Positions 42,007 through 53,465 of a stretch of 64,000 nt of DNA are shown here, piece by piece. How positions within the stretch are numbered: the first letter of the stretch is position 1; every line of letters starts with the position of its first letter. This DNA is from Ahaetulla prasina (taxonomy: Eukaryota; Chordata; Lepidosauria; Squamata; Colubridae). Below the pieces are notes generated by a model. That model worked only from the letters and a program-made list of their open reading frames with translations. It was not told where the DNA came from and ran no database searches. The DNA lies in NCBI RefSeq assembly GCF_028640845.1, contig NC_080541.1:6664935-6728934 (forward strand), given 5' to 3'. Both the position numbers and the translations under genes were made by a program.

Positions 42007-42972
42007 AAGCCCGTACGGGTCTGGATGGGGAGAAACAGGCTCAAGCTCAATCCCTCCAAGACAGAGTGGCTGTGGATGCCGGCATCCCGGTAGAGTCAGC
42101 TGAGTCCACGGCTGACTGTTGGGGGCGAGTCATTGGCCCCGATGGAGAGGGTGCGCAACTTGGGCGTCCTCCTGGATGAACGGCTGTCTTTTGAAGATCA
42201 TTTGACGGCCGTCTCCAGGAGAGCTTTCCACCAGGTTCGCCTGGTGCACCAGTTGCGCCCCTTTCTAGACCGGGATGCCTTATGCACGGTCACTCACGCC
42301 CTCGTGACGTCTCGTCTGGATTACTGCAATGCTCTCTACATGGGGCTCCCCTTGAAGGGCATCCGGAGGCTGCAGTTAGTCCAGAATGCGGCTGCTGGTG
42401 ATAGAGGAGCCCTCGTGGCTCCCGTGTGACACCTATCCTGCGCAGACTGCACTGGCTACCTGTGGCCTTCCGGGTGCGCTTCAAGGTGTTGGTAACCATC
42501 TTTAAAGCGCTCCATGGCATAGGGCCGGGCTACTTACGGGACCGCCTGCTGTGACCGAATACCTCTCACCAACCTGTGTGCTCTCACAGAGAGGGACTCC
42601 TCAGGGTGCCGTCAGTTAGGCAATGCCGTCTGGCGACACCCAGGGGAAGGGCCTTCTCTGTGGGGGCTCCCACCCTCTGGAACGAACTCCCCCCAGGACT
42701 TCGTCAACTTCCGGACCTCCGAACCTTCCGTCGCGAGCTTAAAACACACTTATTCATCTGCGCAGGACTGGATTAGATTTTAAATTTATACTGGTTTTTA
42801 ATGGGTTTTATTATTTATACTGCTTCTTAATAATTCGGCCATGTTGAATAAGTTTTTTAACTGTATTTTAGTTTGTATTTATATGTACTTTTTACTTGCC
42901 TGTGAACCGCCCTGAGTCCCTAGGGAGATAGGGCGGTATATAAATGTGATAAAATAAATAAATAAATAAAGC
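42007..42972 (+). mobile_element. L2 LINE 3' portion
   Basis: The frame 42133-42429 encodes 'ERVRNLGVLLDERLSFEDHL' and 'VTSRLDYCNALYMGLPLKGI'; after a frameshift the C-terminal 'LWNELPPGLRQLPDLRTFRR' follows (42576-42776). The 3' end is 'ccgccctgagtccctaggg' plus (AAAT)n. Confidence 0.9.
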
Positions 42973-43031
42973 CATCTTCCTAACTTAACAGCAGCAGTGA
43001 TACACTTGGCAGGTGTGGCAAGAAATGTGAT

Positions 43032-43310
43032 TCACGGCAGGGGCTGTGAAAGCTCAGGCTGTAAGAAGCCTGTTATTAGAACACAGCAGCCTGCAATTAC
43101 TGCAGGTTCTAGTCCCACCAGGCCCAAGGTTGACACAGCCTTCCATCCTTTATAAGGTAGGTAAAATGAGGACCCAGATTGTTGGGGGGGCAATGAGTTG
43201 ACTTTGTAAATATACAAATAGAATGAGACTATTGCCTTACACACTGTAAGCCGCCCTGAGTCTTCGGAGAAGGGCAGGGTATAAATGTAAATTAAAAAAA
43301 AAGAAAGAAA
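43032..43310 (+). mobile_element. tRNA-derived SINE with L2-like tail
   Basis: Same structure as 23681-23944: 'ctgcaggttctagtcccacc', 'agattgttggggg', 'gtaagccgccctgagtcttc', A-rich tail. Confidence 0.85.
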
Positions 43311-43540
43311 GGCTATACAACAGGGCAAAATTCCCTTAAGTGTCTTGCTTAGCGACAGTAATTTTGAGCTCAACTGTGGTTGTAAATCAAGTTGATACTT
43401 TTTTTGTGGGTGGCATCTGCCGTAACTTCAAATGGTTGCCAAATGATTGGTCGTTAAGCGAGGACTATCTCCATGAGATGCAGCTAACAGAGTAAATTCG
43501 CCTCTTTCTTGATCACTCCCCTAAAACAAGCTATAGATGC

Positions 43541-44150
43541 TCTAATAGAATAGAATAGAATTCTTCATTGGCCAAGTGTGACTGGACACACAAAGAATTT
43601 GTCTTTGGTGCATATGCTCTCAGTGTGCATAAAAGAAATAGAATAGAATAGAATAGAATAGAATAGAATAGAATAGAATAGAATAGAATAGAATAGAATA
43701 GAATAGAATAGAATTCTTCATTGGCCAAGTGTGATTGGACACACAAAGAATTTGTCTTGGTGCATAGGCTCTCAGTGTACATAAAAGAAAAGATACGTTC
43801 ATCAAGGTACAACATTTACAACACAATTGATGGTCAATATATCAATACAATACAATACAATAAAGAATGGAATGGAATAGCATAGAATTAGAATAGAATA
43901 GAATTAGAATAGAATAGCATAGAATAGAATAAAGAATTGGATAGAATAGAATGGTAGAAGAGAATTAGAATAGAATAGGAATAGAATAAAGAATGGAATG
44001 GAATGGAATGGAATAGAATAGAGAGCATAGTATAGCATAGAATAATGGATTAGAATAGAATAGAATTAGAATAGAATAGAATAGAATAGAATAGAATAGA
44101 ATAGAATAGAATAGAATTGAATTGAATTGAATTGAATTGAATTGAATTGA
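43541..44150 (-). mobile_element. Tandem L3 3'-end modules and derived pentamer arrays
   Basis: Two L3 3' ends ('cattggccaagtgtga') at about 43563 and 43720 are separated by (AATAG)n at 43637-43712. From 43845 to 44150 follow irregular AATAG/AATGG units with occasional hexamers, then (GAATT)n. Confidence 0.9.
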
Positions 44151-44806
44151 ATTTTTTATTGGCCAAGTGTGATTGGACACACAAGGAATTTGTCTTGGTG
44201 CATATGCTCTCAATGTGCATAAAAGAAAAGATACGTTCATCAAGGTACAACATTTACAACACAATTGATGGTCAATAGATCAATATAAATCATAAGGATT
44301 GCCAGCAACAAAGTTACAGTCATACAGTCATAAGTGGAAAGAGATTGGTGATGGGACCTATGAGAAGATTAATAGTAGTGCAGATTTAGTATATAGTTTG
44401 ACAGTGTTGAGGGAATTATTTGTTTAGCAGAGTGATGGCCTTCGGGAAAAAACTGTTCTTGTGTCTAGTTGTTCTGGTGTGCAGTGCTCTATAGCATCAT
44501 TTTGAGGGTAGGAGTTGAAACAATTCATGTCCTGGATGTGAGGGATCTGTAAATATTTTCACGGCCCTCTTCTTGATTCGTGCAGTATACAGGTCCTCAA
44601 TGGAAGGCAGGTTGGTTGCAATTATTTTTTCTGCAGTTCTAATTATCCTCTGAAGTCTGTGTTTTTCTTGTTGGGTTGCAGAACCGAACCAGACAGTTAT
44701 AGAGGTGCAAATGACAGATTCAATAATTCCTCTGTAGAACTGAATCAGCAGCTCCTTGGGCAGTTTGAGCTTACTGAGTTGGCGCAGAAAGAACATTCTT
44801 TGTTGT
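44151..44806 (-). mobile_element. L3 LINE 3' portion
   Basis: Minus frame 44497-44796: 'MFFLRQLSKLKLPKELLIQF' to 'PSHPGHELFQLLPSK'. Nearly the same sequence as 14953-15648. Confidence 0.9.
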
Positions 44807-44894
44807 AATCAATCAGAGCAGAGCTGGAAGGGGCCTTGGAGGTCTTCTAGTCCAGCCCAAACAGGAGAACCTATACCATCTCAGATACGTGACT

Positions 44895-45190
44895 GTCCAG
44901 TCCAAGAGTCAGCAACCTTAAACACCCAAAGAGCCATTTGGACCCATTTCCCACAGAAAAGAAAACACCGGGAGCCACAAAACCCTTCCCGTGCCTGACT
45001 ATTTCTTGAGCGGCCACAAAACTAGCAGATGTAGTTGAATTAAACGTTTTCTTCTGAAATTTTTCTTTTCTTGGATTTATCCACGGTTGGCCTACCGGGG
45101 GTTGAAAAGCTCAATTAATCATGTGCCCAGGGTGTTACACATTGGCGGTTGTGACCCATATTTTGAGCAACAGAGAGCTATTGCAGAGAG

Positions 45191-45223
<33 letters not shown>

Positions 45224-46001
45224 TCAGAGTTGTAAGGGACCTTGGAGGTCCTCTAGTCCAACCCCCTGCCCAGGCAGGAAACCCTGCACCACTTCAGACA
45301 AATGGCTATCCAACATTTTCTTAAAAATTTCCAGTGTTGGAGCATTTACAACTTCTGCAGGCAAGTTGTTCCACTGATTAATTGTTCTAACTGTCAGGAA
45401 ATTTCTCCTTAGTTCTAGGTTGCTTCTCTCCTTGATTAGTTTCCACCCATTGCTTCTTGTTCTACCCTCAGGTGCTTTGGAGAATAGCTTGACTCCCTCT
45501 TCTTTGTGGCAACCCCTGAGATATTGGAACACAGCTATCATGACTCCCCTAGTCCTTCTTTTCATTAAACTAGGCATACCCAGTTCCTGCAACCGTTCTT
45601 CATATGTTTTAGCCTCCAGTCCCCTAATCCTCTTTGTTGCTCTTCTCTGCACTCTTTCTAGAGTCTCAACATCTTTTTTACATCGTGGCGACCAAAACTG
45701 AATGCAGTATTCCAAGTGTGGCCTTACCAAGGCATTATAAAGTGGTACTAACACTTCACGTGATCTTGATTCTATCCCTCTGTTTATGCAGCCCAGAACT
45801 GTGTTGGCTTTTTTGGCAGCTGCTGCACACTGCTGGCTCATATCTAAATGGTTGTCCACTAGGACTCCAAGATCCCTCTCACAGGTACTACTATTGAGCA
45901 AGGTACCACATATCCGGTACCTGTGCATTTTGTTTTTTTGGCCTAAATGAAAGAGCCACACGCAGCTCCAGAGCTATGGGTTGCTGACCCCTGGTCCAGT
46001 C
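44895..46001. mobile_element. hAT-N3 MITE in CR1-A, carrying CR1-B
   Basis: Element 44903-45993 starts 'caagagtcagcaacc' and ends 'gggttgctgacccctg', between identical octamers GTCCAGTC (44895-44902 and 45994-46001). Interrupted by CR1-B. A relative begins at 63820. Confidence 0.92.
45191..45948 (-). mobile_element. CR1-B LINE 3' portion with (AAT)n tail
   Basis: (AAT)n at 45191-45222. The minus frame is open for 245 codons to 45961 ('[20 protein letters not shown]', '[20 protein letters not shown]', '[10 protein letters not shown]'). The uneroded frame suggests a young insertion. Confidence 0.92.
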
Positions 46002-46273
46002 TCTTCTTAAAAACCTCCAGTGTTGGAGCATTCACAACTTCTGGAGGCAAGCAGTTCCCCTGATTCATTGTCCTCCCTGTCAGGAAGTTTCTCCTTCATT
46101 CCATTGCTTCTCTCCTTGATGAGTTTCCATCTGTTGCTTCTTGTCTTGCCTTCTGGTGCTTTAGAAAATAAGTCGACCCCTTCCTTCTTTTGTGGCAGCC
46201 CCTCAAAATACTGGAAGACTGCAGTATTTCCAGCCTCTTCCCGATTCCTACAAACGGGAGCCTGGGATAATTT

Positions 46274-47519
46274 AATTTAACCATCTTTTTTAAAAAAAGT
46301 TTTTTATTTTATAGACAAACACATTTAAAACATCAGCAATTCCTTCCATGTGATATCTCGGTGTTTTCTTCCTAGCTCCATCATTTTGTTGTTTTTTCTT
46401 TCTTCACTTCAATTTAAACTATTACCATTTTTCCACAAATACATCATTATCATTTTCTTACATAATTGTCCATCGCTTATCTGTACCTTTCTTCTAACCA
46501 ATGGTAAAATTTATCCCATATCTTAAAATATTCTGAATCCTCTCTTTCTTTAACCCTCAAAGTTAATCTGTTCCTTTCTGCCCAATCTAAATTTGCATCT
46601 ATTGTTTTGACTTGATCAAATTTTTTAGTCCATATGTTTTTACAGTGGAGAAGTTGTAAGTTGCATGATAATTTTTTCCTGAAACCAAATTGTTTGTTGG
46701 AGAGTAGGTTGTTAGTTTCTAAGTGTGAGGTAATGGATTGGTTGATGATTGATTCCATGACTTTGCAGGTGACGCAGCACAGAGAGATCGGTCTGTAATT
46801 TTCGACTAAGCTGGGGTCTCCTTTTTTGAAGATTGGGATGACTGTGGCTAGTGACCAAAGTTTGGGAAGGGAACTGGTAGTGAAAGCTTTATCAAAGATT
46901 ATGCTTAGGGGTTCTGCTATATTAGTGGAAAGTTTTTTTAAGAAGTATGCACATACATTTTTTCTAATAATTTAAAATAATAATAATTTATTAATAAATT
47001 TTTTTCTAATAATTTCTCCTTCCAGAGGTATTTTCTCTGCTTTCCAATTTTGCTCAAAATCTATTCTTGCTGCTGTAATTACAAGTATAATCAAATAAAT
47101 ATTTTCTTTACTAATTTTCTCTGGTAGGATCCCCAATAAAAACAACTCCGGTTTTAAATCAATATGTTGTTGGGTTATTTCTTCTAACCAACCCTTTATT
47201 TTCTCCCAGTAGTTTTTGGCTTCTGGGCATGTCCACCACATATGATAAGAAGATCCTGGAAACTGATGACATTTTCAACATTTAGCTGATTTATCTTTAA
47301 ACATTTTCACCAGTTTCTCAGGTAGCACAGGCCACCTATAAAACATTTTACATTGATTTTCTTTATATGCAGTGGACATTGTTAATTTATAATTCCTCTC
47401 CCATAACTGTTGCCATTTATCTAGGTCTATTGAATATCCAAAAATTTTAGCCCAAACTATCATAGTTTCTTTTACTTGTTCTTCTTCTAACTCAACCCCC
47501 AACAATTTAACCATCTTTT
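46274..47519 (-). mobile_element. L1 LINE 3' end with 16-bp TSD
   Basis: Perfect AATTTAACCATCTTTT at 46274-46289 and 47504-47519. The minus strand encodes the ORF2 C-terminus: 'WQQLWERNYKLTMSTAYKEN', a Cys/His region 'YHMWWTCPEAKNYWEKIKGW', and 'YFKIWDKFYHWLEERYR'. A foreign RT fragment interrupts it. Confidence 0.9.
46633..46950 (-). mobile_element. Internal CR1-group RT fragment inside L1
   Basis: The minus strand reads finger-domain motifs 'LWSLATVIPIFKKGDPSLVE' and 'RPISLCCVTCKVMESIINQS', then 'NKQFGFRKKLSCNLQLL'. It has no 3' tail and no clear long duplication. Removing it would rejoin the L1 frame plausibly. Confidence 0.72.
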
Positions 47520-47572
47520 AATTAACCAATTTTAACCAACTGAAGTTCACAGATCGATCTCACTCGAGACAA

Positions 47573-48536
47573 TTATGAATCCGCATACAGACGGGAGGTC
47601 GAACGACTAGCCTCGTGGTACGACCGAAATAATCTGGAACTGAACACACTCAAAACCGTAGAAATGGTGGTAGACTTTAGGAGAAACCCTTCCATACTTC
47701 CACCTCTCACAATACTAGACAACACAGTATCAACAATAGAAACCTTCAAATTTCTAGGTTCTACCGTATCGCAAGATCTAAAATGGACAGCTAACATCAA
47801 AAACATCATCAAAAAAGCACAACAAAGAATGTTCTTCTTGCGCCAACTCAGAAAGCTCAAACTTCCCAAGGAGCTGCTGATCCAGTTCTACAGAGGAATT
47901 ATTGAGTCTGTCATCATAACTGTCTGGTTTGGTTCTGCAATCCAACAAGACAGACACAGACTTCAGAGGATAATTAGAACTGCAGAAAAAACAATGGCTA
48001 CCAACCTGCCTTCCATTGAGGACTTGTATACTGCATGAGTCAAAAAGAGGGTTGTGAAAATATTTACAGACCCCTCATATCCTGGACATAAACTGTTTCA
48101 ACTCCTACCCTCAAAACGACGCTATAGAGCACTGCACACCAGAACAATTAGACACAAGAACAGTTTTTTCCCAAAGGCCATCACTCTGCTAAACAAATAA
48201 TTCCCTCAACACTGTCAAACTATTTACTAAATCTGCACTATTTATCTTCTCATCATGCCCATCACCCATCTCCTTCCACTTATGACTGTATGACTGTAAC
48301 TTTGTTGCTGGTATCCTTATGATTTATATTGATATTGATTGTTTCCTGATTGCTTAATTGTAGCCTATGACTATCATTAAGTTTTGTATCATTAAGTATT
48401 AAATTTTTACCCTTAGACTATCATTAAGTGTTGTAAGTGTTGTACCTTGATGAAGGTATCTTTTCTTTTATGTACACTGAGAGCAGATGCACCAAGACAA
48501 ATTCCTTGTGTGTCCAATCACACTTGGCCAATAAAA
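47573..48536 (+). mobile_element. L3 LINE 3' portion
   Basis: Frame 47664-48038: 'MVVDFRRNPSILPPLTILDN', 'FKFLGSTVSQDLKWTANIKN', 'LIQFYRGIIESVIITVWFGS'; broken near 48039 and resumed to the C-terminus at about 48199. The 3' end is 'cacttggccaataaaaaatt'. Confidence 0.92.
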
Positions 48537-48815
48537 AATTCAATTCTATTCTATTCTATTCTATTCTATTCTATTCTATTCTATTCTATTCTATTCTATT
48601 CTATTTCTTTTATGTCCACTGAGAGCATATGTACCAAGACAAATTCCTTGTGTATCCAATCACACTTGGCCAATAAAAAATTCTATTCTATTCTATTCTA
48701 TTCTATTCTATTCTATTTCTTTTATGTCCACTGAGAGCATATGTACCAAGACAAATTCCTTGTGTGTCCAATCACACTTGGCCAATAAAAAATTCTATTC
48801 TATTCTATTTTAAAC
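48537..48815 (+). repeat. Tandem [L3 3' end + (TATTC)n] modules
   Basis: (TATTC)n at about 48540-48604, an L3 3'-end module 48605-48681, (TATTC)n to 48716, a second module 48717-48793, and (TATTC)n to about 48812. Each module opens 'tttcttttatgtccactgag' and closes 'ttggccaataaaaaattc'. Confidence 0.94.
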
Positions 48816-49450
48816 CAGAATCAGATCTGCAAGAACAACTGAATGGTAAAAGATGGATTGCGGGAAAGGAAGCAGGATCTGTCTTTTATTTTCCGGACAC
48901 CTGCTCGAGTGACGGAGATAAAATGATACTCACATTTTTTTTTTCTTGATGGCTCTGAAGGATCAAGAAAGGCGTTGCTCTCCAAAATTTTCAGACAGGG
49001 CAGTGATCAAAGATGCTGGAACTTTAGACAGAGTGATTTCCCAGGAGACCCAGCCCAACGGCCCACCCAAATCACGCCTGTCTCCTGCCAGGAGGCTCCT
49101 GACAAATTAAGTCATGGTTTTTTTCTCTTTTGGGGGGTGGGGGTAGGGGGGGGGAACTCCAAACTCCTGTCCTGTTCTGTGTCTTCCTGACAACCTGTCT
49201 AAGCAGGAAACCAGCGAAGTCACAACCCTTGGCTTTCTCCATTTCAGGAAAACATCACAGGCTGCGGGAAGTAAAACATATCAGATGCAGATTCCAATGG
49301 AGACAGAGAGGAATCGGCAGTGACATCATCGGATGGTTCTTCAAACAATGAGTTTTTGCCCCAAAATGATCTCTCTCTCTCTCTCTCTCTCTTTCTTTTG
49401 GAACAATCTTCAACCTTGTATCTTCAGCCCAGGGAACAAAATTCAGGAAA
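48816..49450. other. No recognisable feature apart from (TC)n
   Basis: Unique-looking; (CT)n at 49372-49394. No family assigned. Confidence 0.5.
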
Positions 49451-50008
49451 ATCCAAACCAGGGGTGAAATCTAATAATTTTCCCTACGGGTTCTTTGGCC
49501 GTGGCTTAATTGGTGGGTGTGGCTTGGTGGTCAGGTGACTGAATGGGCATGGTCAATAATAATAAATAATAAAAATAATAAAGTATACAAAACTTGGGAG
49601 GCACCGGTCTACCTTCTTTAAAAATAGAGGCCCCGGTCTACTAATTGCCTTTTCCTGAGAGGCACCGGTCTACCAATTGCCTTTTACTGAGAGGCATCGG
49701 TCTACCAACTGCCTTTTTTTTGGCAGGCACCGGTTTACCTTCCTTAAAAATAGAGGCATTGGTTTACTAGCTGCCTACAGCGCTGATCAGCTGTAGGGCG
49801 GCCCTTTGAAGTGCCGCGGCAGTCATTTAAGGCCGTTTGCAGCTATATCACCACCAAGCGCTTCAGGGACAGAGAAGAGGAATAGCGAGGTGTGGGCAGT
49901 GGGGGGGTGCAGGGATTTTTGCTACCGATTCTCTGAACTACCTGCCCCCATCGCTACCGGATCGTGCGATACAGTCCGAACCGGGAGCATTTCACCCCTG
50001 ATCCAAAC
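49451..50008. mobile_element. hAT-N2 MITE (copy a), perfect TSD
   Basis: Element 49459-50000 starts 'caggggtgaaatc' and ends 'gggagcatttcacccctg', flanked by ATCCAAAC (49451-49458 and 50001-50008). The interior has four variants of an 'aggcaccggtctacc' block. Confidence 0.93.
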
Positions 50009-50210
50009 CTCTTCAGCTTTGTATTGTAGGAAGTTAAAACCCACCCCTCTTTTAGAAAATGATATATTTTAGGAAATATTAAAAGGGCAGAATATATCCC
50101 TTAAAAGGGAGGCAGAAACTCAGCCCCCCCACAACCTTTGTTAATGGGCCATTAAGGCCTGAGCCAATCCATTTTTCATAACAAAGAGCTACCTCCTTCA
50201 GGCAGAGCCA

Positions 50211-50440
50211 CTGAATAGAATAGAATAGAATAGAATAGAATAGAATAGAATAGAATAGAATAGAATAGAATAGAATAGAATAGAATAGAATAGAATAGAA
50301 TAGAATAGAATTTTTTATTGGCCAAGTGTGATTGGACACATAAGGAATTTGTTTTGGTGCCTATGCTCTCAGTGTACATAAAAGAAAAGATACCTTCATC
50401 AAGGTACAACACTTACAACTCTTAATGATAGTCATAGGGT
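50211..50440 (-). mobile_element. L3 3' end with (AATAG)n, unit 1
   Basis: (AATAG)n about 50214-50309, then 'ttttattggccaagtgtgat' to 'gatagtcatagggtac'. Confidence 0.9.
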
Positions 50441-50765
50441 ACAAATTTAACACTTAATTGCCCTTCATTACATCACCCAGCAAGGCTCAACCAAACTTAA
50501 AACACAGACAACCTACAAAGCTAGCCATGACCTCTGACAGCAACCAATCAGGATGCTCTTCCTGTGCCCCAGGAAGTTCAAAGCCAGAGAAAGTATAAAA
50601 CCCAGGGACTATCAACATCTCTTCCCTTTTTTTTTCACCCAAGATCTCCAAGGCATGTGATTCTGTTCATCAATAAACCTTCTTTCCAAGCAATGTCCAT
50701 GAATCCACTGTCTTTTTCCCCTACTTGGAACTGAACCCAGATGGACATTTCTTCCAACGGTATAA
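50441..50765 (+). mobile_element. LTR-like segment, unit 1
   Basis: CCAAT ('caaccaatcagg'), TATA-like 'agtataaaaccc', polyadenylation-like 'caataaacc' and 'cttggaactgaacccagatg' in the order of U3-R-U5. No ends or duplication resolved. A diverged relative lies at 53103-53465. Confidence 0.5.
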
Positions 50766-50909
50766 TGACCATGTGAACTTACAACGCAAAAAGTGACTTA
50801 CTACTTGTACGAAGTTAGCACCTATCCCTCTCCTTGAAGAATGAAATATTTTGGGAAATATATATATTTTTAATGGCAGAATGTTCTATTTCCCTATTTC
50901 CAAGTGCAA

Positions 50910-51548
50910 TTTCAGCTCAGTGGTGAGATGTAAAATTTGTTACTACCAGTTCTGTGGGCATGGCTTGGGGGGGAGGGGTGTTAATGTGACTGGGTGGGTG
51001 TGGCCAACTTTTTTCTTTTTTTTACTTTTTTTACTTTTAAAAGCATTTTTGCATTTTACTTTTTTTACTTTTAAAATCATTTTTCCTACACCTTCTTGGG
51101 CGGAAGAGGTTATAAAAAAATGCTTTTAAAAGGCTCCTCTGACGATCCCAGCTGAGTTGCCTGATCGTCACAAGCTTTTCTTTTCTTTTAAAAGCATTTT
51201 TTTTGCCTTTAAAAGAAAACAAAGCCTCTGATGATCAGGCAATTCGGCTGGGATCGCCAGAGGAGCCTTTTAAAAGAATTTTTTCTGCAACCTCTTCGGC
51301 CGAAGATGTTTTAAAAGCCCCTGACGATCCCAGCTGAGCAGCGATCATCAGAGCTTTTTAAAAGCATTTTTTCAGCCGAAGAAAAAATGCTTTTAAAAGT
51401 TAAAAAAAAATAACCTCTGATGATCGCGCAGCTCAGCTGGGCATGGAGGGAGTGAGGCAGGGATTTTTGCTACCGGTTTTCTAAACTATCTGCCGCCATC
51501 GCTACCGGATCGCGTGATCCAGTCCGAACCGGAAGCATTTCACCCCTG
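50910..51548. mobile_element. hAT-N2 MITE (copy b / a-b junction)
   Basis: Starts 'cagtggtgagatgtaaaatt' at 50918 after TTTCAGCT, and ends at 51548, but is followed by copy a's flank ATCCAAAC instead of its own. The interior is rich in self-complementary 'ttcggccgaag' and 'gctgggatcg' type blocks. Confidence 0.85.
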
Positions 51549-53094
51549 ATCCAAACCTCTTCAGCTTTGTATTGTAGGAAGTTAAAACCCACCCCTCTTT
51601 TAGAAAATGAGATATGTTAGGAAATATTAAAAGGGCAGAATATATCCCTTAAAAGGGAAGCAGAAACTCAGCCCCCCCACAACCTTTGTTAATGGGCCAT
51701 TAAGGCCTGAGCCAGTCCATTTTTCATAACAAAGAGCTACCTCCTTCAGGCAGAGCCACAGAATAGAATAGAATAGAATAGAATAGAATAGAATAGAATA
51801 GAATAGAATAGAATAGAATAGAATAGAATAGAATAGAATAGAATAGAATAGAATAGAATTTTTTATTGGCCAAGTTTGATTGGACACATAAGGAATTTGT
51901 CTTGGTGCAGATGCTCTCAGCGTACATAAAAGAAAAGATACCTTCATCAAGGTACAAGACTTACAACTCTTAATGATAGTCATAGGGTACAAATTTAACA
52001 CTTAATTGCCCTTCATTACATCACTCAGCAAGGCTCAACCAAACTTAAAACACAGACAACCTACAAAGCTAGCCATGATCTCTGACAGCAACCAATCAGG
52101 ATGCTCTTCCTGTGCCCCAGGAAGTTCAAAACCAGAGAAGGTATAAAACCCAGGGACTATCAACCTCTCTTCCCTTTTTTTTCCACCCAAGATCTCCAAG
52201 GCATGTGATCCTGTTCATCAATAAAACTTCTTTCCAAGCAATGTCCATGAATCCACTGTCTTTTTCCCCTACTTGGAACTGAACCCAGATGGACATTTCT
52301 TCCAACGGTATAATGACCATGTGAACTTACAACGCAAAAAGTGACTTACTACTTGTACAAAGTTAGCACCTATCCCTCTCCTTGAAGAATGAAATATTTT
52401 GGGAAATATATATATATTTTTAATGGCAGAATGTTCTATTTCCCTATTTCCAAGTACACTGTCAACTCAGTGGTGAGATGTAAAATTTGTTACTACCAGT
52501 TCTGTGGGCATGGCTTGGGGGGGAGGGGTGTTAATGTGACTGGGTGGGTGTGGCCAACTTTTTTCTTTTTTTTACTTTTTTTACTTTTAAAAGCGTTTTT
52601 GCATTTTACTTTTTTTACTTTTAAAAGCATTTTTTCTACAACCTCTTCGGCCGAAGAGGTTGAAAAAAAATGCTTTTAAAAGGCTCCTCTGACAATCCCA
52701 GCTGAGTTGCCTGATCGTCACAAGCTTTTCTTTTAAAAGCATTTTTTTTTGCCTTTAAAAGAAAAAAAAGCCTCTGATGATCAGGCACCTCGGCTGGGAT
52801 CGCCAGAGGAGACTTTTAAAAGAATTTTTTCTGCAACCTCTTCGGCCGAAGATGTTTTAAAAGCCCCTGACGATCCCAGCTGAGCCGCGCGATCATCAGA
52901 GGCTTTTTTTTTAAAGCATTTTTTCGGCAGAAGAAAAAATGCTTTTAAAAGTTAAAAAAAAAAACCTCTGATGATTGCGCAGCTCAGCTGGGCATGGGGG
53001 GGGTAGGGATTTTTGCTACCGGTTCTCTGAACCACCTGCCACCATCGTTACTGGATCACGCGATCCAATCCGAACCCGGAGCATTTCACCCCTG
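51549..53094. repeat. Tandem duplication, unit 2 (1546 bp)
   Basis: Repeats unit 1: L3 3' end (51759-51985), LTR-like segment (about 51990-52312), hAT-N2 MITE (52468-53094). The right flank CTTCAGCT matches the octamer before the unit 1 MITE (TTTCAGCT) at 7 of 8. Confidence 0.95.
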
Positions 53095-53102
53095 CTTCAG
53101 CT

Positions 53103-53465
53103 CCAGGGTGATGGGATTAATATGTGGCCCTTTAGGACAGAATAGGACCATTAGCAGAAGACACAGAGCATTGTATCGCCCAAGCTTCAACCAAACCTGG
53201 GAGCTCAGACAAACATGACCCCATAGGACTCTGACAACAGCCAATAGAATACATGTTCTTGCACAGGAACAGGAAGCTCAAATGCAAAGCCCAAGAGAGG
53301 GTATAAATACCCCTCACTCTCAGCTCCATGCGGTCAGCTGCCCAGAACCACCCAGGTGCTTCTGCTTCGCCATTAAACCCTCTTTCCAATCAGCCTCCCT
53401 TGTTTCCAGTGTCTCTCTCTCCCAGTTTGGAACTGAACCAGGTGGATATTTCTCCCAAGACACTG
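53103..53465 (+). mobile_element. LTR-like segment, diverged third copy
   Basis: 'agccaatagaat', TATA 'gggtataaataccc', 'cattaaaccctctttccaat' and 'tttggaactgaaccaggtgg' follow the order seen at 50441. Ends unresolved. Confidence 0.45.

Larger units (their letters stand above)
41787..43395. mobile_element. TIR-C transposon split by L2 and SINE
   Basis: Blocks 41787-42006, 42973-43031 and 43311-43395 join into one element in reverse order relative to 22163-24151. The insertions sit at different internal positions from that copy. Confidence 0.75.
44812..46273 (-). mobile_element. CR1-A LINE fragment, host of nested insertions
   Basis: Left block 44812-44902 ('agagctggaaggggcc' onward) and right block 45994-46273 ('gtccagtctcttcttaaaaa' onward) are parts of one CR1 that rejoin across a hAT-type insertion. 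Confidence 0.85.
50001..51548. repeat. Tandem duplication, unit 1 (1548 bp)
   Basis: Starts right after hAT copy a ('atccaaacctcttcagcttt') and ends with a hAT-N2 3' end. Contains an L3 3' end with (AATAG)n, an LTR-like segment and a hAT-N2 MITE. Unit 2 repeats the whole in the same order with scattered substitutions. Confidence 0.95.
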
